Shown piece by piece: positions 30,163-40,405 of a stretch of 40,691 nt of DNA. This DNA is from Methyloversatilis sp. (GTDB taxonomy: Bacteria; Pseudomonadota; Gammaproteobacteria; Burkholderiales; Rhodocyclaceae), in contig JAGNYW010000023.1 in the NCBI GenBank assembly GCA_017984755.1, positions 4,098-44,788 of the forward strand, given 5' to 3'. The first letter of the stretch is position 1. Every line of letters begins with the position of its first letter. A program made the translations under genes and the position numbers. The notes under the pieces are model-generated. The model saw only the letters and a program-made list of their open reading frames with translations. It was not told where the DNA came from and searched no databases.

Positions 30163-30803
30163 GACCTTCAATAAAGGCGTTCATCTCTGTAACCGCCATG
30201 TTCCTGTTCTCTCCGGCCTGGGCCGGACTGGACGAGTCGATCACCCGCCTGCAGTCCGAGTGGGAGCAGATCAAGTACAAGCAGCCCGCCGACAAGCAGG
30301 AAAAGGCCTACGAGGCCCTGACCCGGGAAGCCGTCGCGGTGCGGGCCGAAAACCCCGATCGCGCGGAAGCCGACATCTGGTACGCCATAGCACTGGCCAG
30401 TCACGCCGGTGCCAAGGGCGGGCTCGGCGCACTGTCGCTGGCCAAGGAGGCACGCACCGTGCTCGAACAGGTGCTGGTGCGCGAGCCGAACGCACTCAAT
30501 GGGTCCGCCTACGTCACGCTTTCCTCGCTCTACTGCCAGGTGCCCGGCTGGCCGATCGGCTTCGGCGACAAGGACAAGGCACGCGAACTGCTGACCAAGG
30601 CGCTGGCCATCAATCCGCACGGCATCGATCCGCACTTCTTCATGGGCGACTGCCATTACCGCGCCGGCGACTACGACAAGGCGCTGGTTTCGCTGGAAAC
30701 GGCACTCAAGGCCCCGGCGCGACCGAATCGCGCGCTGGCGGACGAAGGGCGGCGCAAGGAGGTCGATGCGCTGCTCGTGAAGGTGCGCGAAAAGCTCAAA
30801 TGA
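30159..30803 (+). CDS. Secreted TPR-containing protein
   Basis: 214 residues, with the ATG overlapping the SDR stop. The signal peptide MRPSIKAFISVTAMFLFSPAWA (1-22) would take it to the periplasm. The mature part has TPR-like helix pairs (ADIWYAIALASHAG, ARTVLEQVLVREPNALNG, ARELLTKALAINPHG, HYRAGDYDKALVSLETALK). No enzyme motif is visible. It is probably a periplasmic adaptor linked to the operon product. I do not recognise a named family. Confidence 0.75.
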   Translation: MRPSIKAFISVTAMFLFSPAWAGLDESITRLQSEWEQIKYKQPADKQEKAYEALTREAVAVRAENPDRAEADIWYAIALASHAGAKGGLGALSLAKEARTVLEQVLVREPNALNGSAYVTLSSLYCQVPGWPIGFGDKDKARELLTKALAINPHGIDPHFFMGDCHYRAGDYDKALVSLETALKAPARPNRALADEGRRKEVDALLVKVREKLK

Positions 30804-30906
30804 GGGTCTGACGGCCGGGCAGGATCCTTCCGGGGATGGTGGCCGGGGCGCAGGATGATGCTGCCCGCAGCCTATCCGTGTGCCGGATCGTCCTTGCGGA
30901 GTGACA

Positions 30907-31623
30907 ATGGCAACTTCGGGTTCAGGCGGTGCGAGGCCAATGAGGGTCCTGCTGGTAGAAGACGACGAGTTGCTGGGCAGCGGCATCCACGATGCGCTTG
31001 AACGTGCGCGCTACACGGTCGAATGGGTGCGCGACGGCGCGCTGGCGCTGGACGCCCTGCGCGGGTCAGGCGTCGATCTGGCCATCCTCGACCTCGGGCT
31101 GCCGCGACTCGACGGCATGGAAGTGCTGCGCCGGGCGCGCGAATCGGGGGTCACCACGCCGGTACTCGTGCTGAGCGCGCGCGACACGACGATGCAGCGC
31201 ATCGGCGGTCTGGATGCGGGTGCCGACGACTATCTCACCAAGCCGTTCGACCTCGACGAGTTGCTCGCCCGACTGCGGGTACTCGAACGCCGGGCTCGTG
31301 GCTCGGTGGTCAACGTCATCCGCCACGGCGGCATCGAGATCGACACGTCGGCATTGACCGTCAGCATCGACGGCCGGATGGTCGACCTGCAGCGGCGCGA
31401 ATTCATGGTGCTGCGCAGGCTCATGGAAAACATCGGGCATGTGCTGAGCCGCCAGCAGCTGGTCGACAACATCTACGGCTGGGACAGCGAACTCGAAAGC
31501 AACGCACTCGACGTGCATATACATAACCTGCGGCGCAAGTTCCATCCCGGCCTGATCAGAACGGTGCGCGGCGTCGGGTACGTGATCGACCCGCTGCCTG
31601 CGTCGTCGCAGACAGCCTCATGA
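30907..31623 (+). CDS. OmpR-family response regulator (PmrA/QseB type)
   Basis: 238 residues from ATG 30907 (GGAG five bases upstream); an ATG at 30940 giving 227 residues, MRVLLVEDDELL, is equally close to the family start. The receiver domain has the DD pair at the start, phosphoacceptor D62 in LDLGLP (from the 30907 start), and LTKPFDLDEL with the conserved Lys. The C-terminal winged helix has the GWDSELESNALDVHIHNLRRK recognition region typical of QseB/PmrA. It is separated from the TPR gene by about 103 bases without a terminator, and the sensor overlaps it (ATGA). Confidence 0.85.
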   Translation: MATSGSGGARPMRVLLVEDDELLGSGIHDALERARYTVEWVRDGALALDALRGSGVDLAILDLGLPRLDGMEVLRRARESGVTTPVLVLSARDTTMQRIGGLDAGADDYLTKPFDLDELLARLRVLERRARGSVVNVIRHGGIEIDTSALTVSIDGRMVDLQRREFMVLRRLMENIGHVLSRQQLVDNIYGWDSELESNALDVHIHNLRRKFHPGLIRTVRGVGYVIDPLPASSQTAS

Positions 31624-33113
31624 ACATGGTGCGGGTGTCCATCCGGCTGCTGCTGCTCGCCGGCAGCGCCATCATTCTGCTCGGCGTGCTGGGCCTCACG
31701 ACCTGGCTGTCGATGGAAGCGGGGCGTGACGAAGCGGGCGAGCTGTTCGACGCGCGTCTGGCCACGTCCGCCCGCGTACTCGACAGTCTCATGGCCCGGC
31801 AGATCGAACATGCGACGATCAACGCACCGCTCGTGATGTCGCTGCCGGCGCCGATCCGGGAAGAAGCCCGCAAGCGGGAGCACACCGGAGAATCCGATGC
31901 AGAAGCGCCGCTGGCGTGGCGCCTGCAGGATTGGCTGTTCGGCCATCACGACATCGAAACGCCGCTCGGTCACGAGTACGAAACCCACATCGCCTATCAG
32001 ATATGGAGCGATCCGGCGAGTGCAGGAGAGGGCGCGCTGCTTGCGCGGTCCTCCTCCGCGCCGACGGTTCCCTTTGCCCCGCTGCGCGCGGGCTTCAGCG
32101 ACCACGCGCTGGAGGACGGCATATGGCGGGTGTTCGTGCTGCAGTCCGGAGACGTGTGGATACAGGTTGGCGAGCGAGCCGACGCACGCGAAGAGCTGGC
32201 GGCCAAGCTCGGCTGGGCGACCGGGGCGCCACTGCTGATCGGGCTGGTCATCGTGCTGCTGCTGACCGGCCTGCTGATCGGCTACGGCCTGGCGCCGTTG
32301 TCGGAACTGGCGGAGCGCATTTCGGCGCGGCGTCCGCAGGACGATCAGCCGTTGTCACTGAGCCGCGTACCGGCCGAAATCCTGCCGGTGCTGCGCGCAC
32401 TCAACGGCCTGTTCGAGCGCGTGCGCAACACGCTCGAGCGGGAGCGTCGCTTCATCGATTCCGCCGCCCACGAACTGCGCACGCCATTGGCCGCCCTGCG
32501 CATTCACGCACAGAACGCGCGGCGGGCGGACGACGACGCCCAGCGCGACAAGTCGCTCGACCACCTGCTGGAGGGCGTGGCGCGCACCGTGCACCTGACC
32601 GAACAGATGCTGGCCCACAGTCGAGCCGGTCGCATGGCCGGCGAAACAGCCGTCTCGTTGCGCGACGTTGTACGGGATGCCGTCATGCAGCGCCGGCCGG
32701 GCATCGAGGCGAGCGGCCACCTGCTCGAACTGGCCGCCTGCGACGATGACTGCTCGCTGATTGCCGATCCCACAGGGCTCTCCAGCGTGGTGGGCAACCT
32801 GATCGACAACGCACAGCGCTATGCACCGGCGGGCACGGCGATCCGGGTCACGCTGGCACGCAGCGGCGGCGACGCACTGCTTTCGGTGACGGATGCCGGC
32901 CCGGGCATTCCGGTCGAACTGCGCGAACGCGTATTCGAACCCTATTACCGGATCCCGGGCTCGGCCGGCAGCGGCACCGGCCTCGGGCTGGCCATCGTGC
33001 GTGAGGTGCTCGAACGCCTGGGCGGGAGCATTGCGCTGAAGGACGGTCCGGCGGGAATCGGTACCTGCGTCGAACTGACCATTCCGCTGACCGGGCCCGT
33101 GGCGACAGACTAG
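31620..33113 (+). CDS. Sensor histidine kinase (QseC/PmrB type)
   Basis: 497 residues. Transmembrane helix 1 (about 8-30), a periplasmic sensor domain of about 170 residues, transmembrane helix 2 (about 204-224), HAMP, then the dimerisation box [11 protein letters not shown] with H284, the N-box [10 protein letters not shown], and G-boxes DAGPGIP and GTGLGLAIV. It phosphorylates the adjacent regulator. The periplasmic signal is unknown. Its stop TAG lies in CTAG (33110-33113), which also contains the stop of the convergent murU gene. Confidence 0.87.
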   Translation: MNMVRVSIRLLLLAGSAIILLGVLGLTTWLSMEAGRDEAGELFDARLATSARVLDSLMARQIEHATINAPLVMSLPAPIREEARKREHTGESDAEAPLAWRLQDWLFGHHDIETPLGHEYETHIAYQIWSDPASAGEGALLARSSSAPTVPFAPLRAGFSDHALEDGIWRVFVLQSGDVWIQVGERADAREELAAKLGWATGAPLLIGLVIVLLLTGLLIGYGLAPLSELAERISARRPQDDQPLSLSRVPAEILPVLRALNGLFERVRNTLERERRFIDSAAHELRTPLAALRIHAQNARRADDDAQRDKSLDHLLEGVARTVHLTEQMLAHSRAGRMAGETAVSLRDVVRDAVMQRRPGIEASGHLLELAACDDDCSLIADPTGLSSVVGNLIDNAQRYAPAGTAIRVTLARSGGDALLSVTDAGPGIPVELRERVFEPYYRIPGSAGSGTGLGLAIVREVLERLGGSIALKDGPAGIGTCVELTIPLTGPVATD

Positions 33114-33796
33114 CGTCGGCGCGCCAGCGCATCGACCTCGGCCAGACGCTCCGGTGTGCCGACGTCGAACCACTGACCGTCGTGCAGGGCACCGCTGACC
33201 CGGCCGTCATGAATGGCCGCCCGCAGCAGCGGGGCGAGCTTTGCCGGAGTGTCCGGATCCAGCGCTGCGAACAGCGAAGGGTGATAGGCGGCAACGCCGG
33301 AAAATGTCAGTTTCCGGCTGCCGGTCTCGCCCGCACGTCCGTCCATCAGCGTGAAGTCGCCGTCCGGGTGGTGGGACGGATTCGGTACGAGCAGCAGATG
33401 GGCCAGCGCGGCGTCTGCCTGAAGCGTGCCGGCGGCGCGCGCCAGCGCCGCGATATCCGGATCGCACCAGGTGTCGCCATTGATCACCATGAACGGTGCG
33501 TCGCCGAGCAGCGGCAGCGCATGGGCGATGCCGCCGGCGGTTTCCAGCGCGCCCTCCGGTTCGGCCGACCACCGGATCGAGACGCCGAACGCCGAGCCAT
33601 CACCCAGCGCCTGCACCAGCTTGTGGCCCAGATGCGCATGGTTGATGACGATGTCCGCGATGCCCGCGGCGACCAGACGCTCGATGTGCCACACGATGAG
33701 CGGCTTGCCGCCCGCTTCGAGCAGCGGTTTGGGCAGATTGTCGGTGAGCGGCCGCATGCGTTCGCCGCGGCCGGCGGCGAGGATCATTGCCTTCAT
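33110..33796 (-). CDS. murU: N-acetylmuramate-1-phosphate uridylyltransferase (MurU)
   Basis: 228 residues. A nucleotidyltransferase with [40 protein letters not shown] and [10 protein letters not shown]. Next to AmgK this is the MurU that makes UDP-MurNAc from MurNAc-1-phosphate and UTP in the shortcut peptidoglycan-recycling pathway known from Pseudomonas, which bypasses MurA and gives some intrinsic fosfomycin tolerance. It starts 10 bases after amgK. It is convergent with the sensor kinase gene and shares CTAG. Confidence 0.9.
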   Translation of the reverse strand: MKAMILAAGRGERMRPLTDNLPKPLLEAGGKPLIVWHIERLVAAGIADIVINHAHLGHKLVQALGDGSAFGVSIRWSAEPEGALETAGGIAHALPLLGDAPFMVINGDTWCDPDIAALARAAGTLQADAALAHLLLVPNPSHHPDGDFTLMDGRAGETGSRKLTFSGVAAYHPSLFAALDPDTPAKLAPLLRAAIHDGRVSGALHDGQWFDVGTPERLAEVDALARRR

Positions 33797-33806
33797 CGGT
33801 ATCGGC

Positions 33807-34835
33807 TCAGAAGGTGTAGCCGGTCTTCGGCGTGATGCCCTCGAGGCGCTGCAGCAATCGAGCCAGCGGCGCCAGGTCGCGGTAGCGCAGGGCAGTCTGC
33901 AGCAGGTACTTCATCACCCGGGGCAGGTCCTTCAGGTAGCCGTCCTTGCCGTCGCGGTGGCAGAGCCGCGCAAAGATGCCGAGCACCTTCAGGTGGCGCT
34001 GGGCGCCCATGAATTCGTAGTCGCGGTGAAAGTCGGCGAAATCGGCGCGCACCGGCAGGCCCGCGTCGCGCGCCTGCTGCCAGTAGCGGATCAGCCAGTC
34101 CAGCGTCTGGTCCTCCTCCCAGTCGATGTATGCGTCCTTGAACAGGCTGACCAGGTCGTAGCTCATCGGGCCGTACACCGCATCCTGGAAGTCGATCACG
34201 CCCGGGTTCGGCAGGGTGACCATGAGGTTGCGGCTGTGATAGTCGCGATGCACGAATACCCGCGGTTCGGCCTGATTCACGTCGAGGATGCGGTCGAACA
34301 CCTCGTACAGCGCATCGACCTCCTTCTCGCTCAGTTCCGCCTTCAGGTGACGGCCGACGTACCACACGGGAAACAGCTCCATTTCCGCCAGCAGGCGGTC
34401 GCGGTCGTATTCGGGCAGCAGGCCGGGCTCGCTGGCCTTCTGAATCGCGATCAGGGCAGTCGTGGCGTCTTGATAGAGTGCCGGCGCGTTTTCGGCGTCG
34501 AGCACGTCGAGATAGGTCGTGCTGCCGAGGTCGGACAGCAGCAGGAAGCCGCGTTCGACGTCCCCGGCGCGGACGGCTGGCACATGGGCACCGGCCGACT
34601 CGAACAGCCGCTGCACGGCGAGAAAGGGGCGGCAGTCTTCCTGCGGCGGTGGTGCATCCATCGCGATGTGGGTGCTGCCGTCGTCCAGCTCGACACGGAA
34701 GTAGCGCCGGAAGCTGGCGTCGGCCGAAGCCGGGCGGATGTCCAGCGGACGTCCGGGAAACTGCGCCTGCAGCCAGTCGGTCAGCGCTGCGAGGCGTACG
34801 TCTGCGGGGAGTGGGTGCGGCGAATCGTGAGTCAT
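33807..34835 (-). CDS. amgK: Anomeric MurNAc/GlcNAc kinase (AmgK)
   Basis: 342 residues, of the aminoglycoside-phosphotransferase fold. [13 protein letters not shown] near the start, [12 protein letters not shown] (catalytic loop) and [10 protein letters not shown] (metal site) mark the AmgK group. It phosphorylates MurNAc at the anomeric carbon. Together with MurU it recycles cell-wall sugars. It is divergent from lptD, as in Pseudomonas and many betaproteobacteria. Confidence 0.9.
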   Translation of the reverse strand: MTHDSPHPLPADVRLAALTDWLQAQFPGRPLDIRPASADASFRRYFRVELDDGSTHIAMDAPPPQEDCRPFLAVQRLFESAGAHVPAVRAGDVERGFLLLSDLGSTTYLDVLDAENAPALYQDATTALIAIQKASEPGLLPEYDRDRLLAEMELFPVWYVGRHLKAELSEKEVDALYEVFDRILDVNQAEPRVFVHRDYHSRNLMVTLPNPGVIDFQDAVYGPMSYDLVSLFKDAYIDWEEDQTLDWLIRYWQQARDAGLPVRADFADFHRDYEFMGAQRHLKVLGIFARLCHRDGKDGYLKDLPRVMKYLLQTALRYRDLAPLARLLQRLEGITPKTGYTF

Positions 34836-34876
34836 GAGTGTGAGTGTCCGTTGCCGCCGGTCCGCTGCGGCTGGCA

Positions 34877-34897
34877 GGCAACATGCAAATTGTTGCC
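34877..34897. promoter_or_regulatory. Inverted repeat in the amgK-lptD intergenic region
   Basis: GGCAACA (34877-34883) and TGTTGCC (34891-34897) are exact inverted repeats around 7 bases, between the divergent starts. It could be an operator acting on either gene. A TATAAC at 34943-34948 might be a -10 box for lptD; if so, translation would have to start later than the ATG at 34932. Confidence 0.4.
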
Positions 34898-34931
34898 GTC
34901 CCGGTCCGGGAAGGGGGTGGCGTTTGATAAG

Positions 34932-37900
34932 ATGCGTGATTCTATAACGCGGCTGCAGACAGTCCGGCAGGTGTTCGCCGGAACGCGACAGCCGGCCTTC
35001 GACCGCGTTCAGCCCGCTTCCAGTTCCTCATTCGTGCTCAGGCGTTTCGTCACTCTTTCTCTGCTCTGGATGTCCTTCGCCGTGCAGGCGGCAGATCCCC
35101 TGCCCAGCCTGAAGGTGGATCCGTCGCTGGTGCCCAAGTCGCGCAAGCCTGCGGCAACGGTCACGGGCAAGGAGTCACCGGTGCGTGCGACGCAGGCGGA
35201 ATCGGGCACCACGAAGGCGGCACCCGTCGTCGAAACCATTCCAGTCGCGCCGCCGGAAGGCGCGGCAGCCGCGCCGGTCACCGAAGCGTCTGGAACGGCG
35301 GCAGGTCCGGCGCCTGCCGGAAGTGCTGCAACCCCGGCGTCGGCGGCGGCACCTGCCGCGGCTGGGGCTGCAGCGAACCCCCGCAACATGCAGGACCTGA
35401 AGGTCGATCCCGCACTGGTCAGAAAACCGGCGGTCGCACGGCAGGGCGAGCCTGCCAGGGCCGTGCCGGATGAGCCACAGGTTCGTGATACGACCGGTAC
35501 GGCGCGCAACATGCCGGCACTCAGGGTCGATCCCGCGCTGATCCGCCAGCCGGCCATCGCGCGTCGCGGCGCACCCGGCAGGGCATCGCCCGACGAACCG
35601 CCGGTGCGCGGCAACGTGGTCACTGCCCGCAACATGCCACCGCTCAAGGTCGATCCCTCTCTGCTGGGCCCGCCGCCGGTCGCGCGGCGCGCCGGGCCGG
35701 CTGCACCGGGCTTACCGGGCTCGCAGGAAATGGCTGTTTCAGGCGCTGTCATCGGCGCGGACGCATCTGCGGCGCAGTACGCGAGTGGTGTCCCGCCAGC
35801 CGTTCCTCAGGATGACGAAACGCAGATGCTGTACGGAACCATGACGCTGTCGGAGTTCGTGGCACGCAATCCGCAGTCGCGCGCCACGCTGCTGGCTGCA
35901 GAAAAGATCAGCGGTACCACCGATGCGGTGATGCGTGCCGACGGCGCTGCCGAGCTGCGTCGCCCCGGTACCACGCTCACCGCCGACACCATCACCTACC
36001 AGCCGCCGACGGAAGAACTACAGGCGGACGGCAATGTGCGCCTCGTCCGCGACGAAGACGTGATCGAGGGCCCGTCGCTGCGCTACCGTCTCGACAGCAG
36101 CGAGGGCGTGTTCGAAAAGCCCCGTTACTCGATCCGGCGCAATCTGCAGACCGGCCAGAGCTTAACCACGACCACCGGCACCGGCCAGGCCGATCGCCTG
36201 GAGTTCCTCGGAGAGAACCGCGTCCGCATGCAGAACGCAACCTACTCGACCTGCGGCCCCGACAATCCGGACTGGTACGCAAAGGCCGAAACGCTCGATC
36301 TCGACTTCCAGTCCGACGACGGCGAAGGCCGCAACGGTACTGTTTTCTTCAAGGGCGTGCCGGTGCTGTACTCGCCCTGGCTCGACTTTTCGCTGAACAA
36401 CCGGCGCAAGTCCGGCTTCCTTTCGCCGACCTTCGGCACGACCAACCGGACCGGTATCGACCTGCTCATTCCGTATTACTGGAATATCGCGCCGAACATG
36501 GACGCCACCATCGCACCGCGCCTGCTCGGTACGCGCGGTCTGATGATGAGCAACGAATTCCGCTATCTGACCGAGAGCTACAGCGGCATTGCACGGCTTG
36601 ATTACCTGTTCAGCGACCGCATTCTCGACCGCGACCGGCATGCACTGAGCATCCAGCACAGACAGCAGTTCAACAACCGCCTGAGCGGCACGTTGAACAT
36701 CAATGCCGTGTCGGACCGCGACTACTACACTGACCTGGGCAACCGGCTCGCCATCACATCGATCAGCTATCTGCCGCGGGAAGGTACGCTGTCCTACGCC
36801 GGTGACTGGTGGAACGTCAGCGCCAGGGCGGTCGATTACCAGACGCTGGCGAATCAGCTGCCGCTCTATTCGCTGATGCCGTCGGTCACGCTCACTGCCT
36901 ATCGGGCCGACCTGCCGGCCGGTGCCGTTTTCCAGCTCAAGGGCAGCTACAGCGATTTCCAGATCAAGGATCTGACGCGGGACGAAGGTCGTCGCTTCGT
37001 CGCCTATCCGCAGCTGTCGCTGCCGCTGCAGACCTCGTACATGTCGGTGATACCGAAGTTCGGTGTGCACGCCAGCAACTACGACATCGATCGCGGCACC
37101 AACAACGCCGGACTCGCCACTTCGCTGTCGCGGGCCATACCGATCTTCAGTCTCGATGCCAACAGCGTGTTCGAGCGCGATTCCGACCTGTTCGGGCAGG
37201 GCTACCTCCAGACGCTCGAACCCCGACTGTTTTACGTGCTGTCGTCGTACAAGGACCAGTCGGAATACCCGGTGTTCGACAGCGCGCTCGCCGACTTCAA
37301 CTACGCGCAGATCTTTTCCGAAAACGTATTCGTCGGCCAGGACCGCATCGCCGACAGCAATCAGGTCACCGCCGCCGTCACGTCGCGCTTCATCGATCCG
37401 GATAACGGTCGCGAACGGGCCCGAGTGGCGCTGGGTCAGCGCTTCTACCTCAGTGACCAGCGGGTTACGCTGCCCGGTGGAACGCCGCGCACAGAACGCA
37501 TCGCGAGCACGTTGGCAGCGGTTTCGGGCGAACTGCTGAAGGACACGCTGGTGGACGCGGCTGTCCAGTACAACACCGACTTGTCGCAGACCGAGCGCTA
37601 CGCCTTTTCCGCACGCTGGAATCCGCGCCCGGCACACGTGGTGAATGCGGCATATCGCTTCCGCCGGTCCAACAATCCGCTCTTCAACGATGTGCGCGAT
37701 GTCGATCTTTCGTTTCAGTGGCCGCTGACGAACCGCTGGTACGCGGTCGCGCGCCACAACTACTCGATCGCCGACCGCCGCCTGGTGGAAGGTCTGGCCG
37801 GTCTGGAGTACAACGGCGGCTGCTGGGTCGGGCGTGCGGTGTTCCAGCGCATCGCGACCGGCACGCGCATTGCCGGTTCCAACGTGACCGAACTGCGTAC

Positions 37901-38045
37901 GCGCACGGCGCTCTTCTTCCAGCTCGAACTCAACGATTTTTCGCGCATCGGATCCAATCCGCTGGATGCGCTCAAGCGCAGCATCTCCGGCTACGGACAG
38001 ATCAACCAGAGCACGGCCGACCCGATATTCGGCGACGATTTCTGA
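34932..38045 (+). CDS. lptD: LPS-assembly protein LptD with extended repeat-containing N-terminus
   Basis: 1037 residues from ATG 34932, against about 780 in E. coli. A GTG at 35034 would place the signal peptide (LRRFVTLSLLWMSFAVQA, about 36-53) at the very start. LptD, with LptE, inserts LPS into the outer leaflet of the outer membrane. Residues 54-290 are an Ala/Pro-rich extension with repeats of L(K/R)VDPxL(V/I). The beta-jellyroll (LptA-like) domain begins at about 340, and a 26-stranded barrel follows to the end. There are only two cysteines, C441 (STCGPDN) and C964 (GGCW), which would form a single disulfide between jellyroll and barrel. surA follows 13 bases later. Confidence 0.92.
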   Translation: MRDSITRLQTVRQVFAGTRQPAFDRVQPASSSSFVLRRFVTLSLLWMSFAVQAADPLPSLKVDPSLVPKSRKPAATVTGKESPVRATQAESGTTKAAPVVETIPVAPPEGAAAAPVTEASGTAAGPAPAGSAATPASAAAPAAAGAAANPRNMQDLKVDPALVRKPAVARQGEPARAVPDEPQVRDTTGTARNMPALRVDPALIRQPAIARRGAPGRASPDEPPVRGNVVTARNMPPLKVDPSLLGPPPVARRAGPAAPGLPGSQEMAVSGAVIGADASAAQYASGVPPAVPQDDETQMLYGTMTLSEFVARNPQSRATLLAAEKISGTTDAVMRADGAAELRRPGTTLTADTITYQPPTEELQADGNVRLVRDEDVIEGPSLRYRLDSSEGVFEKPRYSIRRNLQTGQSLTTTTGTGQADRLEFLGENRVRMQNATYSTCGPDNPDWYAKAETLDLDFQSDDGEGRNGTVFFKGVPVLYSPWLDFSLNNRRKSGFLSPTFGTTNRTGIDLLIPYYWNIAPNMDATIAPRLLGTRGLMMSNEFRYLTESYSGIARLDYLFSDRILDRDRHALSIQHRQQFNNRLSGTLNINAVSDRDYYTDLGNRLAITSISYLPREGTLSYAGDWWNVSARAVDYQTLANQLPLYSLMPSVTLTAYRADLPAGAVFQLKGSYSDFQIKDLTRDEGRRFVAYPQLSLPLQTSYMSVIPKFGVHASNYDIDRGTNNAGLATSLSRAIPIFSLDANSVFERDSDLFGQGYLQTLEPRLFYVLSSYKDQSEYPVFDSALADFNYAQIFSENVFVGQDRIADSNQVTAAVTSRFIDPDNGRERARVALGQRFYLSDQRVTLPGGTPRTERIASTLAAVSGELLKDTLVDAAVQYNTDLSQTERYAFSARWNPRPAHVVNAAYRFRRSNNPLFNDVRDVDLSFQWPLTNRWYAVARHNYSIADRRLVEGLAGLEYNGGCWVGRAVFQRIATGTRIAGSNVTELRTRTALFFQLELNDFSRIGSNPLDALKRSISGYGQINQSTADPIFGDDF

Positions 38046-38058
38046 CGGACCCCTTCAC

Positions 38059-39390
38059 ATGTTGAACAAAAGCATTCTCGCGCTGCTTCTCGTCCTGTCG
38101 TGCCTGCCGGGCATGTCCGTCGCGCAGTCGCAGGCACCCGCCCCAGCGGATATCGTCGAAGTCGACCGCATCGTTGCCGTCGTCAACAACGAGGTCATCA
38201 CGCTGCATGAACTGCACTTGCGCACGGCCGAGGCGATCGCGCAGCTGCGCAGCCGCAACATCACGCCGCCGTCGCGCGAAGATCTGGAGCGCCAGCAGCT
38301 CGAACGCATGATCATGGAAAAGGTGCAGCTGCAGTACGCCGCCGAGAACCAGCTGCGCGTCGATGACCGGCTGCTCGAGGCGAGTCTCGTGCGGGTCGCC
38401 GAAAGCAACCGCATGGACGTCGCGCAGCTTCGCGCAGCGATCGAGCGCGACGGCATGCAGTGGTCACGCTTCCGCGAAGACATCCGCAAGCAGATCGTGC
38501 TGAGTCGCCTGCGCGACCGTGAGGTCGAAAGCCGCGTCGTGGTGACCGAAGGCGAGATCGACAACTACATCGCCAACCCGGAACGCAAGGCCGATCAGAA
38601 CGAGGAATACAACCTGTCGCACATCCTGCTGCGCGTGCCGGAAGGCGCCGGCCCGGACGAGCTGATCCGCCTCAAGGCGCGCGCCGACGCCGCGCTGGAA
38701 CAGATCCGCAAGGGTGAGGACTTCGCCCGCGTCGCCGCTTCGTATTCCGATGCACAGGACGCCGTTTCGGGCGGCAGCCTCGGCTGGCGTCCGCTCGACC
38801 GTCTGCCCACGCTGTTCGCCCAGGCTGCCCCGCGACTCAAGCAGGGCGAGGTGAGCGAGGTGATGCGCAGCCCGGCCGGATTCCACATCGTCCAGCTGGC
38901 CGGCAAGCGTGGCGGCACGGGCGGCGAGTCGGACGGTGCCCGGGTCACCCAGACGATGGCGCGCCACATCCTCATCAAGACGTCCGAGGTGGTCAATGAC
39001 GCCGAGGCGCGTCGCCGGCTGGTCGGTCTGAAGGAGCGCATCGTCAATGGCGGTGACTTCGCAGAGCTGGCCCGGACCAATTCGCAGGACATGTCTGCCG
39101 CCAAGGGCGGCGAGCTTGGCTGGCTCTATCCGGGCGATACGGTGCCCGAATTCGAGCGCGTGATGGACGCGCTGAAGCCGGGTGAAACCAGCGACCCCGT
39201 GCAGTCACCCTTCGGCTGGCACCTCATCCAGGTGGTCGAGCGCCGGGTCGATGAAGTGTCGACCGAACGTCAGCGTGCAGCGGCCCGCATGGCGCTGCGC
39301 GAGCGCAAGGCGGAAGAGGTCTATCAGGAGTGGGTGCGTCAGCTGCGCGACGGTGCCTACGTCGAGATGCGGCTGGTCGAGGAACGGTGA
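38059..39390 (+). CDS. surA: Periplasmic chaperone/peptidyl-prolyl isomerase SurA
   Basis: 443 residues. The signal peptide [22 protein letters not shown] (1-22) is followed by the SurA N-terminal chaperone domain ([17 protein letters not shown]), and two parvulin PPIase domains (about 175-280, [11 protein letters not shown]; and 300-395, [11 protein letters not shown]). It carries unfolded outer-membrane proteins, including LptD, to the BAM complex. It lies directly after lptD, and its TGA overlaps the GTG start of pdxA, the conserved lptD-surA-pdxA-rsmA order. Confidence 0.96.
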   Translation: MLNKSILALLLVLSCLPGMSVAQSQAPAPADIVEVDRIVAVVNNEVITLHELHLRTAEAIAQLRSRNITPPSREDLERQQLERMIMEKVQLQYAAENQLRVDDRLLEASLVRVAESNRMDVAQLRAAIERDGMQWSRFREDIRKQIVLSRLRDREVESRVVVTEGEIDNYIANPERKADQNEEYNLSHILLRVPEGAGPDELIRLKARADAALEQIRKGEDFARVAASYSDAQDAVSGGSLGWRPLDRLPTLFAQAAPRLKQGEVSEVMRSPAGFHIVQLAGKRGGTGGESDGARVTQTMARHILIKTSEVVNDAEARRRLVGLKERIVNGGDFAELARTNSQDMSAAKGGELGWLYPGDTVPEFERVMDALKPGETSDPVQSPFGWHLIQVVERRVDEVSTERQRAAARMALRERKAEEVYQEWVRQLRDGAYVEMRLVEER

Positions 39391-40403
39391 ATCCGGCCCG
39401 GCCCTGCATCGCGGTCACCAGCGGCGAACCGGCCGGCATCGGTCCCGAACTGTGTGCCGCGCTGGCCGGTCGCCGTGATGCGGCACGGCTGGTGGTGCTC
39501 GGCGATGCCGGCCTGATCGCCGAACGCTGCGGCAGCGCCGTTGCGCTGCGCGCCTGGGAACCGTCCGGTGAGGGCAGGGGCACTGGCGACCGCGACGCGA
39601 TCGAAGTGCTGCACGTGCCGTTGCGCGCGCCCTGCGTCGCCGGCCGGCTCGATGCAGCCAATGCGCCGTATGTGCTGGCGCTGCTCGACCGCGCCCGCGA
39701 CGGCTGCGTGTCCGGCGAGTTCGCCGCGATGGTCACTGCACCGGTACACAAGGGCGTCATCAACGACGCCGGCATCCCGTTTTCCGGGCACACCGAATAT
39801 CTGGCCGACACCACTGCGACCGACCGCGTCGTGATGATGCTGGCCGGGCGCGTCGGCGCGGGCAGCAGCGAGCGCTGGCTGCGCGTGGCGCTTGCCACCA
39901 CGCATCTGCCGCTGTCGGCGGTGCCGGCCGCCATCACGCACACATCGCTCACGCGCACGCTGCGCATCCTGCACGACGCATTGCGCCGGCAGTTCGGCAT
40001 CCCGCAGCCGCGCATCCTGGTGGCGGGGCTCAACCCGCACGCCGGCGAAGGCGGGCATCTGGGGCGCGAGGAAATCGATGTCATCGCGCCGGTGCTCGAT
40101 GCGCTGCGCGCCGAAGGCATGCGGCTCGACGGCCCGCTGCCGGCCGACACGCTGTTCGTGCCGCGCCTGCTCGACGATGCCGACGCGGTGCTCGCGATGT
40201 ATCACGACCAGGGTCTGCCGGTGCTCAAGTACGCGACCTTCGGCCACGGCATCAACATCACGCTCGGCCTGCCCATCATCCGTACGTCGGTCGATCACGG
40301 CACCGCACTCGATCTGGCAGGCCGCGGCCGTGCCGATGCCGGCAGCCTGATCGAAGCGGTCGATGCGGCCATCGCGATGGCCACCACCACGGTGCATCGC
40401 TGA
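39387..40403 (+). CDS. pdxA: 4-hydroxythreonine-4-phosphate dehydrogenase
   Basis: 338 residues from a GTG that overlaps the surA stop (GTGA). The enzyme oxidises 4-phosphohydroxy-threonine in the DXP-dependent route to pyridoxal phosphate. Family motifs: [44 protein letters not shown], and [10 protein letters not shown] with [11 protein letters not shown] near the C-terminus (metal-binding His and Asp residues). It is normal in length, with rsmA two bases downstream. Confidence 0.95.
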   Translation: MNPARPCIAVTSGEPAGIGPELCAALAGRRDAARLVVLGDAGLIAERCGSAVALRAWEPSGEGRGTGDRDAIEVLHVPLRAPCVAGRLDAANAPYVLALLDRARDGCVSGEFAAMVTAPVHKGVINDAGIPFSGHTEYLADTTATDRVVMMLAGRVGAGSSERWLRVALATTHLPLSAVPAAITHTSLTRTLRILHDALRRQFGIPQPRILVAGLNPHAGEGGHLGREEIDVIAPVLDALRAEGMRLDGPLPADTLFVPRLLDDADAVLAMYHDQGLPVLKYATFGHGINITLGLPIIRTSVDHGTALDLAGRGRADAGSLIEAVDAAIAMATTTVHR

Positions 40404-40405
40404 TC

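Noticed and set aside
36162-37757. 531-codon open frame on the minus strand
   Set aside because: Antisense inside the lptD barrel; the composition mirrors codon bias and no family is recognised.
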